The position numbers were made by a program, and so were the translations under genes. The notes beneath the pieces are model-generated. The model saw nothing but the letters and a program-made list of their open reading frames with translations. It searched no databases and was not told the origin of the DNA. A stretch of DNA of 64,000 bases from Cryptomeria japonica (Eukaryota; Streptophyta; Pinopsida; Cupressales; Cupressaceae), in contig NC_081409.1 in NCBI RefSeq assembly GCF_030272615.1, positions 620,150,255 through 620,214,254 on the forward strand, in the 5' to 3' direction. Of this stretch, positions 46,501 through 59,617 are shown one piece after another. How positions within the stretch are numbered: position 1 is the first letter of the stretch; each line of letters begins with the position of its first letter.

Positions 46501-47294
46501 AGTCATTAGACTCTACTTCTAGTGCTATAATGCTATTTACTATTTAGTATTTTGTTTTTGAAGTTTAAACTTTGAACATTGTTGAATCTTGATAACTTGA
46601 TCAATTGATTGTAATTTTGATGAACATTGGATCATGATTAAGATTATTATGGAAAATTCTTGTTCCAATGCCTATATTTGATATTCTGACATGTCATTTG
46701 AATACTAGACTCTAGTTATTATGTTATAGATCTTTATCTTTTTAAAACTAATTTTTCAAGTACTATATGTATTATGTAAGCACCGCTCCCCCGTCGCCAC
46801 CCTGCTGTCATCCCCCCACCGTCCCCTTGACGTTCCCAAAATTAGGCCCCAAGTACCCCCATCCCCGAGACTCATCCCCCCGTCCCCCAAAGGAAACGTC
46901 CCCAAACAAAGCTAAAATTTAAATTCCATTTTCTCTATGACTATGCAAAGCCCATGCAAAACCTCCACATAGACCTTGAAATCTAAGCTAAATTTGAACA
47001 TTGGATTCAAAAAATAGGTAGCTACATGTAAGGGCTTGTAAAAATAATGGTGCCATTGTCAATCAATTATGTAACATGTGGGATAATATTTGTCCTTAAC
47101 CCTAGCAATGGATCTAATTGCCTCTTTAGCCCTATCCATACCCTCATATATAGAGTCATTGTGGGCTTCTCCCATCAACAACTTGAAGGAGAACAACTAA
47201 AGGTTGGGTGAGTTACAATTATTATTAAATATTAACATAAGTAAATGTAAAAAAAAAAAAAGAATTAGAATGAAAATATAAAAAAAAAATATTA
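46501..47294. other. hAT 3' flank with C-rich tract, no gene
   Basis: 46780-46915 is strikingly C-rich with many CCCCC(A/G)TCCCC words, like the subterminal repeats of other hAT ends in this window (38519-38775, 59618-60566). It probably belongs to the 3' end of the hAT at 44252-46500. The rest is AT-rich. Confidence 0.4.
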
Positions 47295-48185
47295 ACTTAC
47301 CTCTACAATATCATTTACCAAAAGCCAAAAGTGTACTTATTGACAACTCAATCAACCACATCAAGCTGAGCATTGCTCTTAAAATATGAAGATGTATACC
47401 ACTCGTCACTAACAAAAATGCTCCTCAAAATATCCTATGACTGAAGAAAATATTGCAACATGATAAATTTTGTTGCAAAAGAGGATATTCAAGACTAGCC
47501 AACTCCTTGTCCATGTATTTCCTCATTAGGTTTTTGACCCAAGCATAATTGTATATGTATTTGCAAATGTTTTTACCATGCTCCACACATGCTTTGATCC
47601 ATGGGATTTTGGCAAGATGCTCCAATATGATGTCAAGACAATGAAAAACACAAGGAGTCCAAAATAAGGACGAGTCCCTATCCATAAGAAGCCTACAATA
47701 GTAACATAATTTGTTCATTATCTATAACTATTTGCACAACATTCTCCTCACCCACCTTAGCCAAGACTTCCTCCAAATATTCACAAAGAAATTTGACATC
47801 TTTTGTGCTTCCTAAAGCATCAATAGATTTTGAAAAAATTGTAACACCTAAAAAAGAAACAAAAAAACTTATAATGTTAATCAGAAAAAATAGAATTAGA
47901 AATCTTCATCACTAAATCAATGGATTTTAGGAAGTACAATCACCTTAGAAAGGAACAAGAAAATTCAGCAATTTTCTATTCCTCCTATCTATCCAACCAT
48001 TAGTCATGATGGTGCAATACTTTCTCCTCCATATCTCACATTGCTAATCAATTTTGGCCTTGACATCAACGACCTTTTGAATGAAAATGTATCCCTTTAG
48101 TTCATTATCATTAGGGCCTTTGAACCACACCACACAAAGAGTAATGGCATCTACCATATTTTGCCAAATAAGGAGACCTAAAACA
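47295..48185 (-). pseudogene. Second hAT transposase fragment (DUF659)
   Basis: Minus translation in pieces: NMVDAITLCVVWFKGPND, CTIMTNGWIDRRNRKLLNFL (about 48030-47950), a possible 86-nt intron, then VTIFSKSIDALGSTKDVKFL and EENVVQIVIDN. After a frame change it reads SSLFWTPCVFHCLDIILEHL and RSIFVSDEWYTSSYFK (near 47400). GW(T/I)DRRNRxLLNFLV and FWTPCxxHCLDLxLE are hallmark hAT/DUF659 strings. It lacks the dimerisation domain and the N-terminal finger. More decayed than the plus-strand copy and of a different subfamily. Confidence 0.8.
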
Positions 48186-49352
48186 AACAAAATAAGTATT
48201 GTAAAATTTAGAATCTAGATTCTAAAGCCCCTAAATTCAAGAGAAAGAAATCAATTAATATATTTTAAAATGAAAACAATAATTAATTACTATGTTATCG
48301 GTACAGCCCCTACAATGCTTAAGCCTTCGTCTGGTTCGATCTAGCCCGAGTTCAAGGTACGAATTAAGTCCCTTGTGGATTCAAGTGGGTTCCCATTCAA
48401 ACCCTGCAAGTCCATCCTAGGAAAACCCGAAGAAAATTTGGCCCATTTTTAAATTCTTCTTATTTTCCCTAAAAAGTGCAATTCACCCCCCAAACCCTAA
48501 AGGCTAGATTCCAATGCATTTTAAAGACAAACAAATCATTTATTTTATTGTCAATGAATGCAAAATGATGTGCATCATGAAGGTTTTTGTGGTTTTGAAG
48601 GTCTTAATTTGGGCTTGGTGGTGGAGGCTCTACCCCTTGACCCCGTTGGGGACATTTGCCCCTAGATCCCTACAAGGGGCACCAATCCTATTGAGGGCAA
48701 TACTCCTAGACCCCCACCAAACTTATTTGACTTGTCTAGTTCTCTCCAAGTCCAAATTTGCAAACTATGCTTCCAAGTTTTCCTACAGGTCCTCATCTAC
48801 AATATCATCATCAAATTAAACAATCTTCCCTAATGTTACTTGATGCTTACTTGTTTTCCTTGTTGTCTAGAAGATGATTTTTTTATTTGAGGGAGATGAT
48901 GTACTTATTTTTCAATGCATGTTATTGTGTTTTGATCAAATAGTTTAACTGACAATGTATTTGCTAGTGTTAGTGTTAGCGCCAATGCTAAAGGCACTAC
49001 GGTTCTTCTAATTTACTAGTGTCTACATCATCTAATATGAATGGTGATGATATTTTTAAAGATCCATAAAATGATGCTTGATCCATGATGGCTGATTCTT
49101 GATGTTCGACATTGTTATTTCATAAAGAAATGTGAAAAAGAAAAATACATGTGAAAGGAAATTACTTTTTGTGATAGAAATTAAAGAAAAAAAAGGAAAT
49201 ATGCTGAAATATGTAAATGCACATACCTATGGATACTTATTTGTTGATGAGAAGTAACGTGTGTGATGTGAAGAATCATGTGTATGAATGTAATATAATG
49301 CCATAGAATCTAAGGTGCAATACATGTAAGATAAATGTTTATGTGATGTTCT
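48186..49352. other. Mixed DNA with CCCC/GGGG words, no gene
   Basis: Around 48625-48720 are facing words such as ACCCCGTTGGGGACA and CTACAAGGGGCACC, typical of subterminal transposon repeats. No TIR pair or TSD could be assigned and no coding frame is supported. Confidence 0.35.
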
Positions 49353-49355
49353 ATG

Positions 49356-49847
49356 TGAATGTAATGTTCCCTTTTTCAAAATCATGGAATTAATTAAATA
49401 AGTTGTTATTATCTTAAATTTAAAAGATGACTTATTAATCATTTAAAAATGGAAAATTAAATAAATAATTAGATAGTTAAGTTTATGAAAATTAAAAACT
49501 AAAAGACAACATATTTAATTATTTAAATAAAAGGTGTTATAAGTGATTAAATAAAGTGTCACTAAGCTCATGGTGTGAAAAGGTGAAAAATGACACTTTA
49601 TTATACTTTCATAATTTTGAGAAGATAATTATCAAAAAGGAAACAATATTATTTTATTTCCTCAAAATAATGTTATATATTGAGTATTATCAAAAAGCCT
49701 CTACATACTTTTTGGAAATGATTTCTTTTTACAAGAATGAATGTGCATTCTTCTCTTCTCAAGATGAAAACCATCCAAAATTTTAAAGCTTTGAGAACAA
49801 AAACCCTCCTACTTTTTAGTGCAATTCCATTCAAGGATTGACAGTGT
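49356..49847 (+). repeat. Possible truncated LTR of the TGTAATGT family
   Basis: Begins TGTAATGTTCCCTTTTTCAA and, like the solo LTR at 41411, continues into GGAATTAATTAAAT and AT-rich sequence with AAAGTG(T/A) words. It stops at the target site of the unit at 49853, which may have inserted into it. Similarity is weak, so this is tentative. Confidence 0.3.
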
Positions 49848-50642
49848 GCTTCTGTTGACGTGCATTTTATGACTATGCCTAACATAGAATAAAGTTGCCC
49901 AACGGTCACTTTACTCTCTCTTGATCAAAGTTCAATTGTATCCTAAGATTGTGATAATTTCAGACAATTGACTCCAAGGTTCCGATTTGCAATGGACGTG
50001 ACTCAGTTGGTTTGATGTGATATGTCGGTAATCCAAGGGGCCTTATGCACACTTAAAGAAGATTTTGCAATTTGTAACTTTCCAGGAATTTGATCACAAA
50101 TGATTTTGTCGATGAGAAGCTCTTTTTTCAAGACTTTTGACTTGAAAATGTTGAACGTAAAAAAGGAAGGGTTTAGAGAAGCTATGCTAAATCTATGAAC
50201 AAAGGAGACAATGATTTCTTGAGTGAAATCAACTACACTTTGTTTCACCAACTTCATACAACTACGCAAAGGGGGTGCAATCTTCAAAGGTTGTGCAGGA
50301 GATTTTCAGAACACCAATGAACACCATCAAAGAACAATATCCATCCGATGATCAAAGTTAAGTTTCCACATAAAAAGGCTCAAATTAAACTTGCACTATT
50401 AATAACAATCAGCTATTAACAAAAGGTATGAGCAAGATTTGACTACAAACAATATCATCAATCCCGTTCATCTATGTGCTAAAAACAAATCTACTCTAAG
50501 TGAGGAAAGCAAGACCATGCAAGCTACAAAACAGGACAGGTATACACCATCAAAAGAACAATGTATTACAATTTATTGCTTCAATAGCTTATCGCAACAA
50601 TCTTAGACAATCTCTCCTCCCTTTACAAATGATGGGATCACC

Positions 50643-50652
50643 CCTTTATATA
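50643..50652 (-). promoter_or_regulatory. TATA box of giant copy 3
   Basis: Minus strand TATATAAAGG, followed by ATCATTTGTAAAGG as in copy 1. It lies about 360 bp downstream of the ORF stop and about 790 bp before the unit end, so transcripts would not include the ORF unless they came from another copy or element. Confidence 0.55.
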
Positions 50653-50677
50653 GGCCTCAAGTCGTGATTACATGCAA

Positions 50678-50693
50678 AACCCTAATTAGGGTT
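50678..50693 (-). promoter_or_regulatory. Palindromic telo-box of giant copy 3
   Basis: AACCCTAATTAGGGTT, a perfect 16-bp palindrome 25 bp upstream of the TATA box, matching the core of the 18-bp palindrome in copy 1. Confidence 0.55.
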
Positions 50694-51733
50694 CGCCCTA
50701 AAAGATTCCACACGCATGATGCAACAAGGTGGAAATATTCATTAAATGCCCATTACACCCATTAACAATCAATTCTTGCATGCCCAAAATGGCATCCACT
50801 TATGCATTAAATGCACCACTTTCTATCAAATCTGCCCAATACATCACAAATGCAATAAATATTCCTTGATGCAAAATCGCCCATGATGCCATAAATGCAC
50901 CATCATCTCCCGAACGCAACGGCTACATGCAAAAAAGATGCTCCATTACCTCGGCATGCGTTGACCCAACCATCACATGGTCAAATATTCTAGCCATGCA
51001 TGCGTCATTATGTCAAAAGATTCTTGTCCATAAATGAACGACCATTATCTCGCTTATTAATGGCATATGCAATGAACTTGGCGACGATGGCCTCCAGTTC
51101 TCCTACAGAGACACTTGGTGCACTTTCCATCCTGAATTCCATCAAGGCAATTTCTTCCTCGCACTTGGAGAAGAGCTTCTCCCATCCACCGCCAACTCAT
51201 GTGTCTTCTGCATTATGCTAGAGACCAAAGACACATTTTCCAAGTGTGTCATGTAAAATGAATCCACAAAGAAAAATTCATGCAATTTGTCCCTAAGGAA
51301 GTCCACCGTCGACTCTTCTTTAGTCACCCCTCTGGAAAATAGTGCCTCAACTACCTTAAGGATTTCTCCTTGTATTTTCCTGACTGAATCTTTCAAAGAA
51401 GTAGACTCCCTGCTAAATCTTTCAAAATATTCTTTTTCTGTGCAAACGGCGTAAAACCACCGCAGGAAATCATAAACATCATTCTCCTGGACAGCTTTCC
51501 CATCAATCAATGCCTGCCTAAGAATCTTCATTAGCTTTTTGAGTCACGAAATAGTTAAGTCTTGGTAAATGTGCACGTCCTCCCATGAACTATCCGTGAT
51601 TTCCAGCCTATTCAGGATTGTATGACTTCTAGAATAAGGCGAGCCAAGTTCTCAATGAATCCCCCTACTGAAGTGAAAACACCTTCTACCCACTCCTTAG
51701 AGCATTGAGCTCTTTTCCTAACTTCTTCAGTAC

Positions 51734-54700
51734 TGTTGATGTGGTTTTTAGGCACATGCGAACACATAATAAAATACCTTAAGTATCTTATCCTCTCTTG
51801 AACAAAATCTCTCGGATGCTAAAGATTAGCTTAAGGATCATTCGAGACGACTCCAAGGTTCATGAATGTAGGGTCACTACGTGTGGATAAGCTCATTGGT
51901 TTGATATGATTATGCTGGAATCACAAGGGGACTTACATTTGAATTCCTGAATGCTTGATTTGCTGGAACTTGATCATCTGATATTTCAATCTGGCGATGC
52001 TCTTTGTCCTAAACTAGCTTGATTTTGAAAAAATGGCAAAAGGTAAAGGATTGAGAAGGTCTATTCTAAGGCCTAGAATGTAAGAACATAGATGAATGAC
52101 TATATGGAACCCTACCGAGCGAGGTCTCACCATCAACCTGAACAATTTGACACAAGCTCAGTGCAATCTTCTAAGAACATTTCAAAGATGTTCAAATCGA
52201 TACCATCAAACATTGATCACCATTCAAGTTAATGCATAAGCAATGAGTGTAGAACGATTCGAAGTTAAGCTCATATCATTCCAGTTGATCACGCAAGGCA
52301 TGCTTACAATCAATAAGAGGCTAGTGGTGACTGGCGACAATGACTAGGAACTTCTTTGATTGGCGAGTGGTGACTGGGACGATGACTAGGATTCCACCTT
52401 TATCTTGCACTTCGTAGACTTGATTGGATTAATCATCATGAAGGGATATCAAGAGATATCTCTTGATACTCAACATTATCTAGCTCACTCAAAGTAGTGG
52501 TGATGAGAATTATTGATGTAGCTGAGTCCTTCTTCCATCCTTGCTTGCTTACCGTGGAGTGATTGTATGACTTCATGCCTCCAAGGTGTCGTGAGAATCT
52601 TTGAATATCTTGAGATCTTCTCCTCGATGTTTTTGTATTTGTTGATGATGAAGCTTCTTGAAGGCATCTTCCTTGTATCTTGTTCTTGATGCTGAAATTT
52701 TATCCTTGAGATTCTTGTTCCGATCTTCCTTCAACCTGCCCATTTGATCTCTCTCCTTGCCTCCTGCAAAATAAACAATTGGACATCAAACATACTTGGT
52801 ACATAACCCTTACATACTATCATTTTGACTTAATTCCTCATTCTGATTTTATGTCATTTTCTCAAAAGAGTATTGATAATAATCAAGGAACTCGTTGTAG
52901 CTGAAGGGATTTCGCCTCGTGGAAGATGAATTTGCTGCTCTTTAGATGAATTTGGATTGCTCAATAGTGAAATTTGCTTCTCTTTTGATAAATTCGCTCC
53001 TCCTAAACATCAGATCCACATCTTCAATGCTTGAATTTGTCTTTCTTGATCATCAGGTCTGCACCTTCAATGTCTAATTCCACCCTTGTGCCACAGCAAC
53101 TCACCTATAGTCTGATAAAATTCGCTTATGTGCTGACAAAATTTGATGTCTAGCTGGAGACATTCGTTGTCTTGCTGGTCAGATTCAGTAGGTTTGCTCT
53201 CAAATTCGCACTTGGAGAGAAGAATATACTTGAATCAATGGTTGAGATGAATGTTTTAACTTCTCCTTTATAGACGCTTAGGGTAAAGATCATGTCTTTT
53301 GGGTATACGGCCGACTTGGTTTAATGTAAACAAAAAAATGTAAAATGTCTTTCTTGATGCTGGCCAACTTGACAGATCATACTCTCTCTTCTTAGTAATT
53401 TGAATTTTCGAATTGATCATGGCACCAAAATGCTTGTCTTGTTGAATTTCGCTCTAGGTCCCTTGCAAGGTACACATAATTCGCTTGAGGTAGTGATTTC
53501 GCTCTATGTCCTTTCCAAGGACAGGACCTATAATAGAATTCACTCTATGTCCCTTGGAAGGACAGGCCCTATAACAAAAGTCGTTTCAAGCTCTCTCCAA
53601 GGATAAGGTCTAAAAGATTCATTCCAAGTTGATGCAAGATATATGGTTAAGTGAAGAAGTTCGCTCAATGTCCTTGATGAGAATTTCGCTCCAAGACCTT
53701 TCTAAGGACAAGACTTAAAATACAATTCACTCACCGTCCTTTGGAAGGACATGCCCTAAATCAAAAATTCGCTCTGTGTCCTTGACAAGGACAGGATCTA
53801 TAATGTCGTTCACTCAATGTCCCTTGGACAGATAGCTAATGATAAAGTTTGTTGTAGACCATCAGCAAGGACAAGGCAAGGTTCTAAACAAAGTTTGCTT
53901 TAAGACATATTTAAGTTCGCTCTGGACCCTCAGCAAGGACAAGGCATGTAGTTCGCTCTAGACCCTCAGCAAGGGCAAGGCAAGGTGATAATTTCACTCC
54001 ATGTCCTTTGGAAGGACAGGACTTATATGACAATTTTTGCTCCAAGACCTTTCTAAGGACAGGACCCATAATGGAATTCGCTCTCTGTCCTTTGGAAGGA
54101 CAAGGTCAAGGTAGGTGTTTCACTCCAGGAGCTCTCCAGGGACATGGCTTGAAATTCGCCTTAGGACTTTTGGGAGGTACACGACCTTGTGAATTTGACC
54201 CTTGGTAAGATACGGGAGCTAAATGCAAAAATTTCGCTCTGGAAGGTACGTGACTCCAAAATTCTCTTTCACTTGGTTGGTTTTGACCTTAAGTTGCCCA
54301 ATCTTTCCACATGAAAGCATCATCAATTTGACCCTTAAGAACACCTACAGAGGAAATTCGCTCTATGACCTTTGGAAGGTACATCACTTGGTGAAGAAAT
54401 TCCGCTCTGGGACCTCAGCAAGGACAGGACATCAAAATTTCGCTCTAGGACCTTCGGAGGGTACGGGAGTCTATGTCCTTAGCAAGGTACGGGATCAAGG
54501 TACTTGGGCAAATTTTGCTCCAATGAGGGAGCAAGGTACGCATCCTTAAGAAAGACTCTTGACGTAGTCCTTTCACTTGACTTTGCTCAGTTTGTTCAAT
54601 CCTCAAGTCTTTCACCCATAAATCACTCTTGCCACATGCTTGATGACTTACTTCACTCCACTCAGGAGACCAACCTGACATGATGACCCTCTAGGTACTT

Positions 54701-54811
54701 GAGAAACTCTATCCCTTCAATGCAAAGATTAATAGCAAAGACTCTAAGACAACCTAGAAAGCGAAAAGTGGGGATCCCATTTGCAATGGGGCGATGTGTG
54801 AATACCTCACA
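51734..54811 (-). mobile_element. Giant solo-LTR-like unit, copy 2, inside the ORF of copy 3
   Basis: TSD AGTAC on both sides (51729-51733, 54812-54816). On the minus strand it starts TGTGAGGTATTCACACATCG and ends CCACATCAACA. It is collinear with copy 1 except that it lacks the solo LTR and about 545 bp spanning the telo-box and TATA box (copy 1, about 42700-43245), so it is promoterless. GAGCGAA-type array lies at 52900-54560; the TTTTGCAG junction is at 52764. Confidence 0.85.
52900..54560 (-). repeat. GAGCGAA tandem array of giant copy 2
   Basis: Plus strand shows TTCGCTC(T/C) followed by (T/A)GTCCTTTGGAAGGACAGGAC or ACCCTCAGCAAGGACAAGG in more than twenty imperfect copies of about 40-60 bp. 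The TTCGCTC word (GAGCGAA) is shared with copy 1; the filler differs. Confidence 0.8.
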
Positions 54812-57380
54812 AGTACCATCAATGGATTCCTTAGGAAGAGAGGAGGGAAGGACAAAGAACGGGTCTTCCTTTCTGACTGGATGTTTGAAACTCCGCACAT
54901 ATTCACACAATACTTGGTTTTCACTCTTCAACCTCTTGCACATCTCTTTCATCTTCTTCATTTTCTCCCTCATGGAAAAGGAAGATTCTTCAAAATCTCC
55001 CACTACCTGTGTTGTGGATGCGTGCCCCAAATCAACTCCTCTAATCACGTATTCAGGAGGCGTGCGTGATCTCATTTCTGTCTTTGTCTACCATAGGCTC
55101 GGCCAAGTGCAACGTTTTGGATCCAGATTCATCGTGTGATGTTAGAAAATTTTTGGGCTGCTTTCTTTTCAGCCGGTTTATCCATCCTACTCAAAAATCT
55201 TTCTAACTCTTGTACTGGATCTATCTCTTCTTCTAAATCCCTTCTCATCCTTTCTTTGAGTCAATCAAGAGCAATGGCTGGTTGATCATGAATTTGTGTG
55301 TGCCCTTGATCCTGCGAAACTTCCTATTATTGTTGTTCTATGCTGGGAGGAATTTCTCACCTTTGAATTTCCAGCAAAACAGGTTTGTGAGAAGTGTTGG
55401 CGCTAAGCAAATCTTGTGCTAGAACACTACCAAGGACATTATCCTAAGACTAACTTCATGGAATCTCCTGTGTAAACATTTCTACTTCCTACACACTAGA
55501 GGAAATGGCCAGCGATTGTGCTTCTTCCACCCTCGGCCTTTTTTGTTGAGGCCCTTTCGACTGAACTTTTGGCTAGATTTCCTGTTGGGCATCTTTCCTC
55601 TTCCTTGTTTTGGACCCCTTAGGAACATCCATTTCTTTACCATGTCCAGCTCCTTCTTGTTGAACTTCTCCTTCTTCAGCTTGGGCTTGAGATGATCCTT
55701 TTGTAGCATCACTATGGGAATCCATATTCCCCATCAATTGGTAACTAAGGCACACATTTCCTTCCCTCAGCGCCCCGATATGTCAATCCACCCAATGCCT
55801 AGTAAATTTCAGCACTGGCCTAGCCAAAACTTCTAAATCATCAACTTCAGGTTTTTACTAGTTTGGAACCTGGATAGGTGTATCCTTCACCTTTTCAAAT
55901 TCCGACTACGTCACATCCTTATCTTCCTTCACCTAAGTTGGCACTTGAATAATTTCACTAATTCTAATCAAGTCAAGGGGCAATCTGGAAAACATTTTAT
56001 TTTTTCTGATCTCAAGATCATCCTTGGCATTTGCCCAAAAAATCTTCCAAGTAAAGTTTATGCCTGAACTTCATTTTGGCAACCATCCAAATTTTTATTA
56101 TATGGATCAAATAAGGATTTGGACGTATGGAATGTCAAGAGGTAGAATGCCCATTCCTCCAAGGACTTTTTTGTAGCCGCCAAAGAAGGACACAACTCAA
56201 CATAGTCACCTAGGACAATAGGGAATTCGATGGACAGCTTCCTTTTCTTTTTATGAATCATGTCATAAGCAGTCAATTGCCTAGGGAGCTCCAGTAACAC
56301 CAATTTGACTGTAGGATACCTTGAAAGTTTGTGCGGCTGAAAGGAAAATCCTTGGGCCCGGGTATAAGTAAATATTGGAGATTGGATGTACAAGGCCCCA
56401 AATTTCTGTATCAGTATTTTGGCCTCTGGCGACACCCTTGTGTGAAGTTCCCCCTACAATAGTCTGGTTAAATACATTGTGAACGTATCATTCACTAGCT
56501 TGAAAGAATCAATGCCATACAGGTGCAACTAGGGATAGCATTCATGGACCTTCAGCTGTCCTGGCCCACATCCCATGGGCCCTTTTCTTGGTAAGTCGTC
56601 AAAGCTGCCCATCCTTGCCAGTGAATAGATCACATACGAGCTCATGTAAAAGGATTGGGTACACTTCTCCTTCAAATTCTTCAATTGCTCATGCACATAA
56701 TGGCTTGTCAATCTCGTCCAATCCACTATCCCATTGGCAATCATAACTTCGCCAATAAAGAAGAACATCCAGGTTTCAAATACGAAAGCATGCGGACATC
56801 CCATTATCCTACTCAACATCATTACCAAGTCCTCTTATTCTTGCTTAATATCAAAACTGGTGATATGTTTAGGCATCTTTGAAATATGTGGTCTTGATTT
56901 CTGCATCCCGGTCTTGTTAATAAGCTCAACACATCTTTCAACACCAGCCTCATACATTGTTGTTGCTCTTTCCTTGAGTCTATAAGTCATGGAATGATAA
57001 ACCGGAATTCCAAAAGTTTCTCCAATGGCTTTGGCAATCAAGTTAGCCAGGAGCTTGCCATCCGACGTCAAGATCACTCTTCTTTCTTCACCATAGTGCA
57101 TTGCGCATTCCAAAATCAATTTTGGACATTGAATGGATGGAGGGAACCCTGCAGTTGAGACAATTCTACTCTTGACAAATTGAATAGCAGTAGGTGATGG
57201 ATTGCGTCCGGCTGGTCCAAAATTCATATGCCTGAAAGCTCGTAGCTGGAAAGTTCCCAGGTTGGTGTCACTAATTTCCTTCCACTTGCAAATAATTTTA
57301 GACTGTAGAAGGAATCCCTTCATCTCTCTCTTGATCTGCGCTTGTCAGGAAGTAGTCGCAGCCTTGCTTGATTCCGCCAT

Positions 57381-58280
57381 TCCTACAAAACGAAGTAAAT
57401 TAACATTAAAAATCTGTGTAGGGAATTAAATAAGATGGTGGAGAAAAAATTCCAAAAGATAAATTCATAATTAGGAATAAAATAAAACCTCCATGATCAA
57501 GAACTTATTGAAAACAAATGAAAATCTTTGTCTCTAAGTCTTTGCCACTTCTCTCCAATTTCAAATTTCTCCAAAATGGCACATGAGAAATAAATTGAAT
57601 CCTTTGTTTAAAATTTATAAAGAATTCCCTCACCAAGCTGCCAATTTGGCAAGACTCTAATCTTAGCAGTTGCATTAAGAATGTATCATACTTTCCTTAA
57701 TGACTCACCATGCAAACGAGTCCCGTAGTTATCGTCTAGTTCAAAAATGGAAATTTCCATGATTTCTTAAGTTATGCATCATAAGCATGGAATATTCCTT
57801 TGCATGTTGCCAATTTGCTGAATTTTTTTGAAAATCTTTCCATTTTGAATTCAAGAGGATATTTTCAAAAGATTTTCCTTTCCTTAGATAATTTTGTCGA
57901 TTTATCCACTTGGAAAGAAATCTTGTTCCTTTGGATATTTGGAGAGAATTTTATCCAAGAAGAATTTTTTGTGCTTTTTGAGTTCATCTTGTTCCAAGGA
58001 AGCTTTTTCCTCAATTTGTCACATTTCCTATTTTTAGGAATTTTTTCAAATTTGAGTTTTGGAATTCAAGAGAGAGAAAACTCTCTTACTTGACCAATTT
58101 TGTGTCTTTGCCTCAAAATTTCTTCAATTTTGGCGAATTTCCACCTAAGAGGGGATTTTGATTTTTCTTCCTAAGGGGATTTCCTTGCCTTAATTTCCAT
58201 GACCCTCATTTCAACCCTTTTCCATGGTGGTGGAATTGACCTTGTGAAGGAATTTGGGTGTGGAGGAAAATTCCTCCACA
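57381..58280 (-). other. Non-coding 5' part of giant copy 3, likely intron
   Basis: T-rich on the plus strand with no supported coding frame. It ends at the acceptor-like TTTTGTAG before the ORF start, so it may be a 5' UTR intron of the ORF transcript. Confidence 0.4.
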
Positions 58281-58880
58281 ACCCCTATTTGGTGCCCACT
58301 CACCATGCTTGGGCGCTAATCTTGCCTTGTGGAGGATTCTTACTTGGGGATGGAAATTCCTTGATGCCTTGGGTTTAGCGCCCATTCCCCTAACTGGGCG
58401 TGGATTTCATTTGTTCAAGAATTTTGCTTGAGGAAGAAAAATCCTCCATACCCCCAGTTTGGCGCTCTCCAACTGGACTTGGGCGCTGAATTGACCCCCT
58501 GCACAAATTGTCATGGAATTCCTCCATGACCTCATTTTGGCGCTCTATACCCAGACATGGGCGTTGTTTCCATGGTGTGGAGGAATGTTGCCTAGGGAGG
58601 AAAACCCTCCATAGCCTTATTTTGGCGCTCCACCTCCATACCTGGGCACTAAATTGACATAATTAAGGAATTTGGGTGTGGAGGAATTTGGCACCCTTCC
58701 TTATGCTTGAGCGCTAATTGCACTAGGTGAAGGAATTTTGGGGGTGAAGGAAAATTCCTCCACAACCCCATTCTAGGGCCCATGCACATTCTTGAGCGTG
58801 GAATCCATGGTGTGAAGGATTTTTGCATTTGAAGAGATTTTCCTTCACCACCCAAGTTTGGCACCCATGCTATCTTTCGA
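58281..58880 (-). repeat. ~80-bp tandem array with GGGCGCT word, giant copy 3
   Basis: Plus strand has about eight imperfect units, each with TTTGGCGC(T/C)C...CTTGGGCGCT(A/G)A and a GGAGGAAAA(T/A)CCTCCA palindrome. It occupies the place that the GAGCGAA array has in copies 1 and 2. Confidence 0.75.
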
Positions 58881-59617
58881 ATCCATTCACTGCCGAGGCA
58901 AGGATTTCATTGCCTTAGGAATCTTTCGTGCTTTTTCCTCCATTTTTTCTAACTTTCTAGATTTAGACGCCACTTTGGATTGAAGTGGATTTTCTCTGCC
59001 TTGGAAGATTTTTCAATGCCTTTCCATTTTTGGAATGAATCCCACACTTGGCCATTCATGATCACTAGTCTGCTTTTTCAACTTTCTAGATTTAGACATA
59101 TATTCAGGAATGCTCAGTCTTCAGTGTCGGGACCCCTACCTATGAAGAACCTTCCAAAAATAGACTTACCAAAAATAGTAAGTACTTCAAAATGTCAAAA
59201 TTAGGGCAAACTGGGGCAAGGTGACACTAAAAATAGAAACTGCTAAAAATAGTATGTTTGATATTTGGCAAAATAAAGACAATCCAAGAGGCAATGAAAT
59301 CCCTAAAAAATAGGAACTTTCTAAAAATAGAAATTTGCTCAAAATTCGATCAAATTTTACTGGGAGCTTCCTTGAAAGGTCTTGATTCCAACGCAATATT
59401 CAGTTTTTCAAAAACCATAAGGAAAAGACCTCAAATCTAAGTCTGAAAGGCAAAAGCCTAAAATAGGCAAAACATGTTTCAGACTTCACCAAATTCACTC
59501 AAATGACTTGCAGACTTGATCAAATTCACCCCAAAACACTTGCAAACCGAGGAGATTAAGACCAAGAGGACCTAAAAAGTGGGGGTTCCCATTTGGAATG
59601 GGGTGATGTGTGATTAG

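Larger units (their letters stand above)
51008..57380 (-). pseudogene. Long ORF of giant copy 3, ORF2-like layout, split by a solo LTR
   Basis: Starts at ATG 57378-57380 (MAESSKAATT) just after a splice-acceptor-like TTTTGTAG, and ends at TAA 51008-51010. A 3078-bp solo LTR (51734-54811) interrupts it, and the reading frame continues on its far side. Parts: N-terminal domain (57380-56058; only a few stops) with FRHMNFGPAGRNPSP, KLILECAMHYGEER and FETWMFFFIGEVMIANGIVD; basic linker with KTRKRKDAQQ and QQKRPRVEE (55650-55500); coiled segment MREKMKKMKEMCKRLKSENQ; C-terminal helices FLRWFYAVCTEKEYFERFSR and FRMESAPSVSVGELEAIVAK. The order conserved core, basic linker, coiled C-terminus equals ORF2 of elements I and II; FFF.G......W.......HEQ.K resembles their FFYF.G...W......KQIKE. 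Function unknown. Confidence 0.55.

Noticed and set aside
54699-55139. Plus-strand frames of 146 and 91 codons
   Set aside because: They lie opposite the minus-strand coding part of giant copy 3, which has coherent coiled-coil composition and continuity across the inserted LTR; the plus frames show none.
56655-56985. Plus-strand frames opposite the ORF of giant copy 3
   Set aside because: Shadows of the minus frame; no motif.
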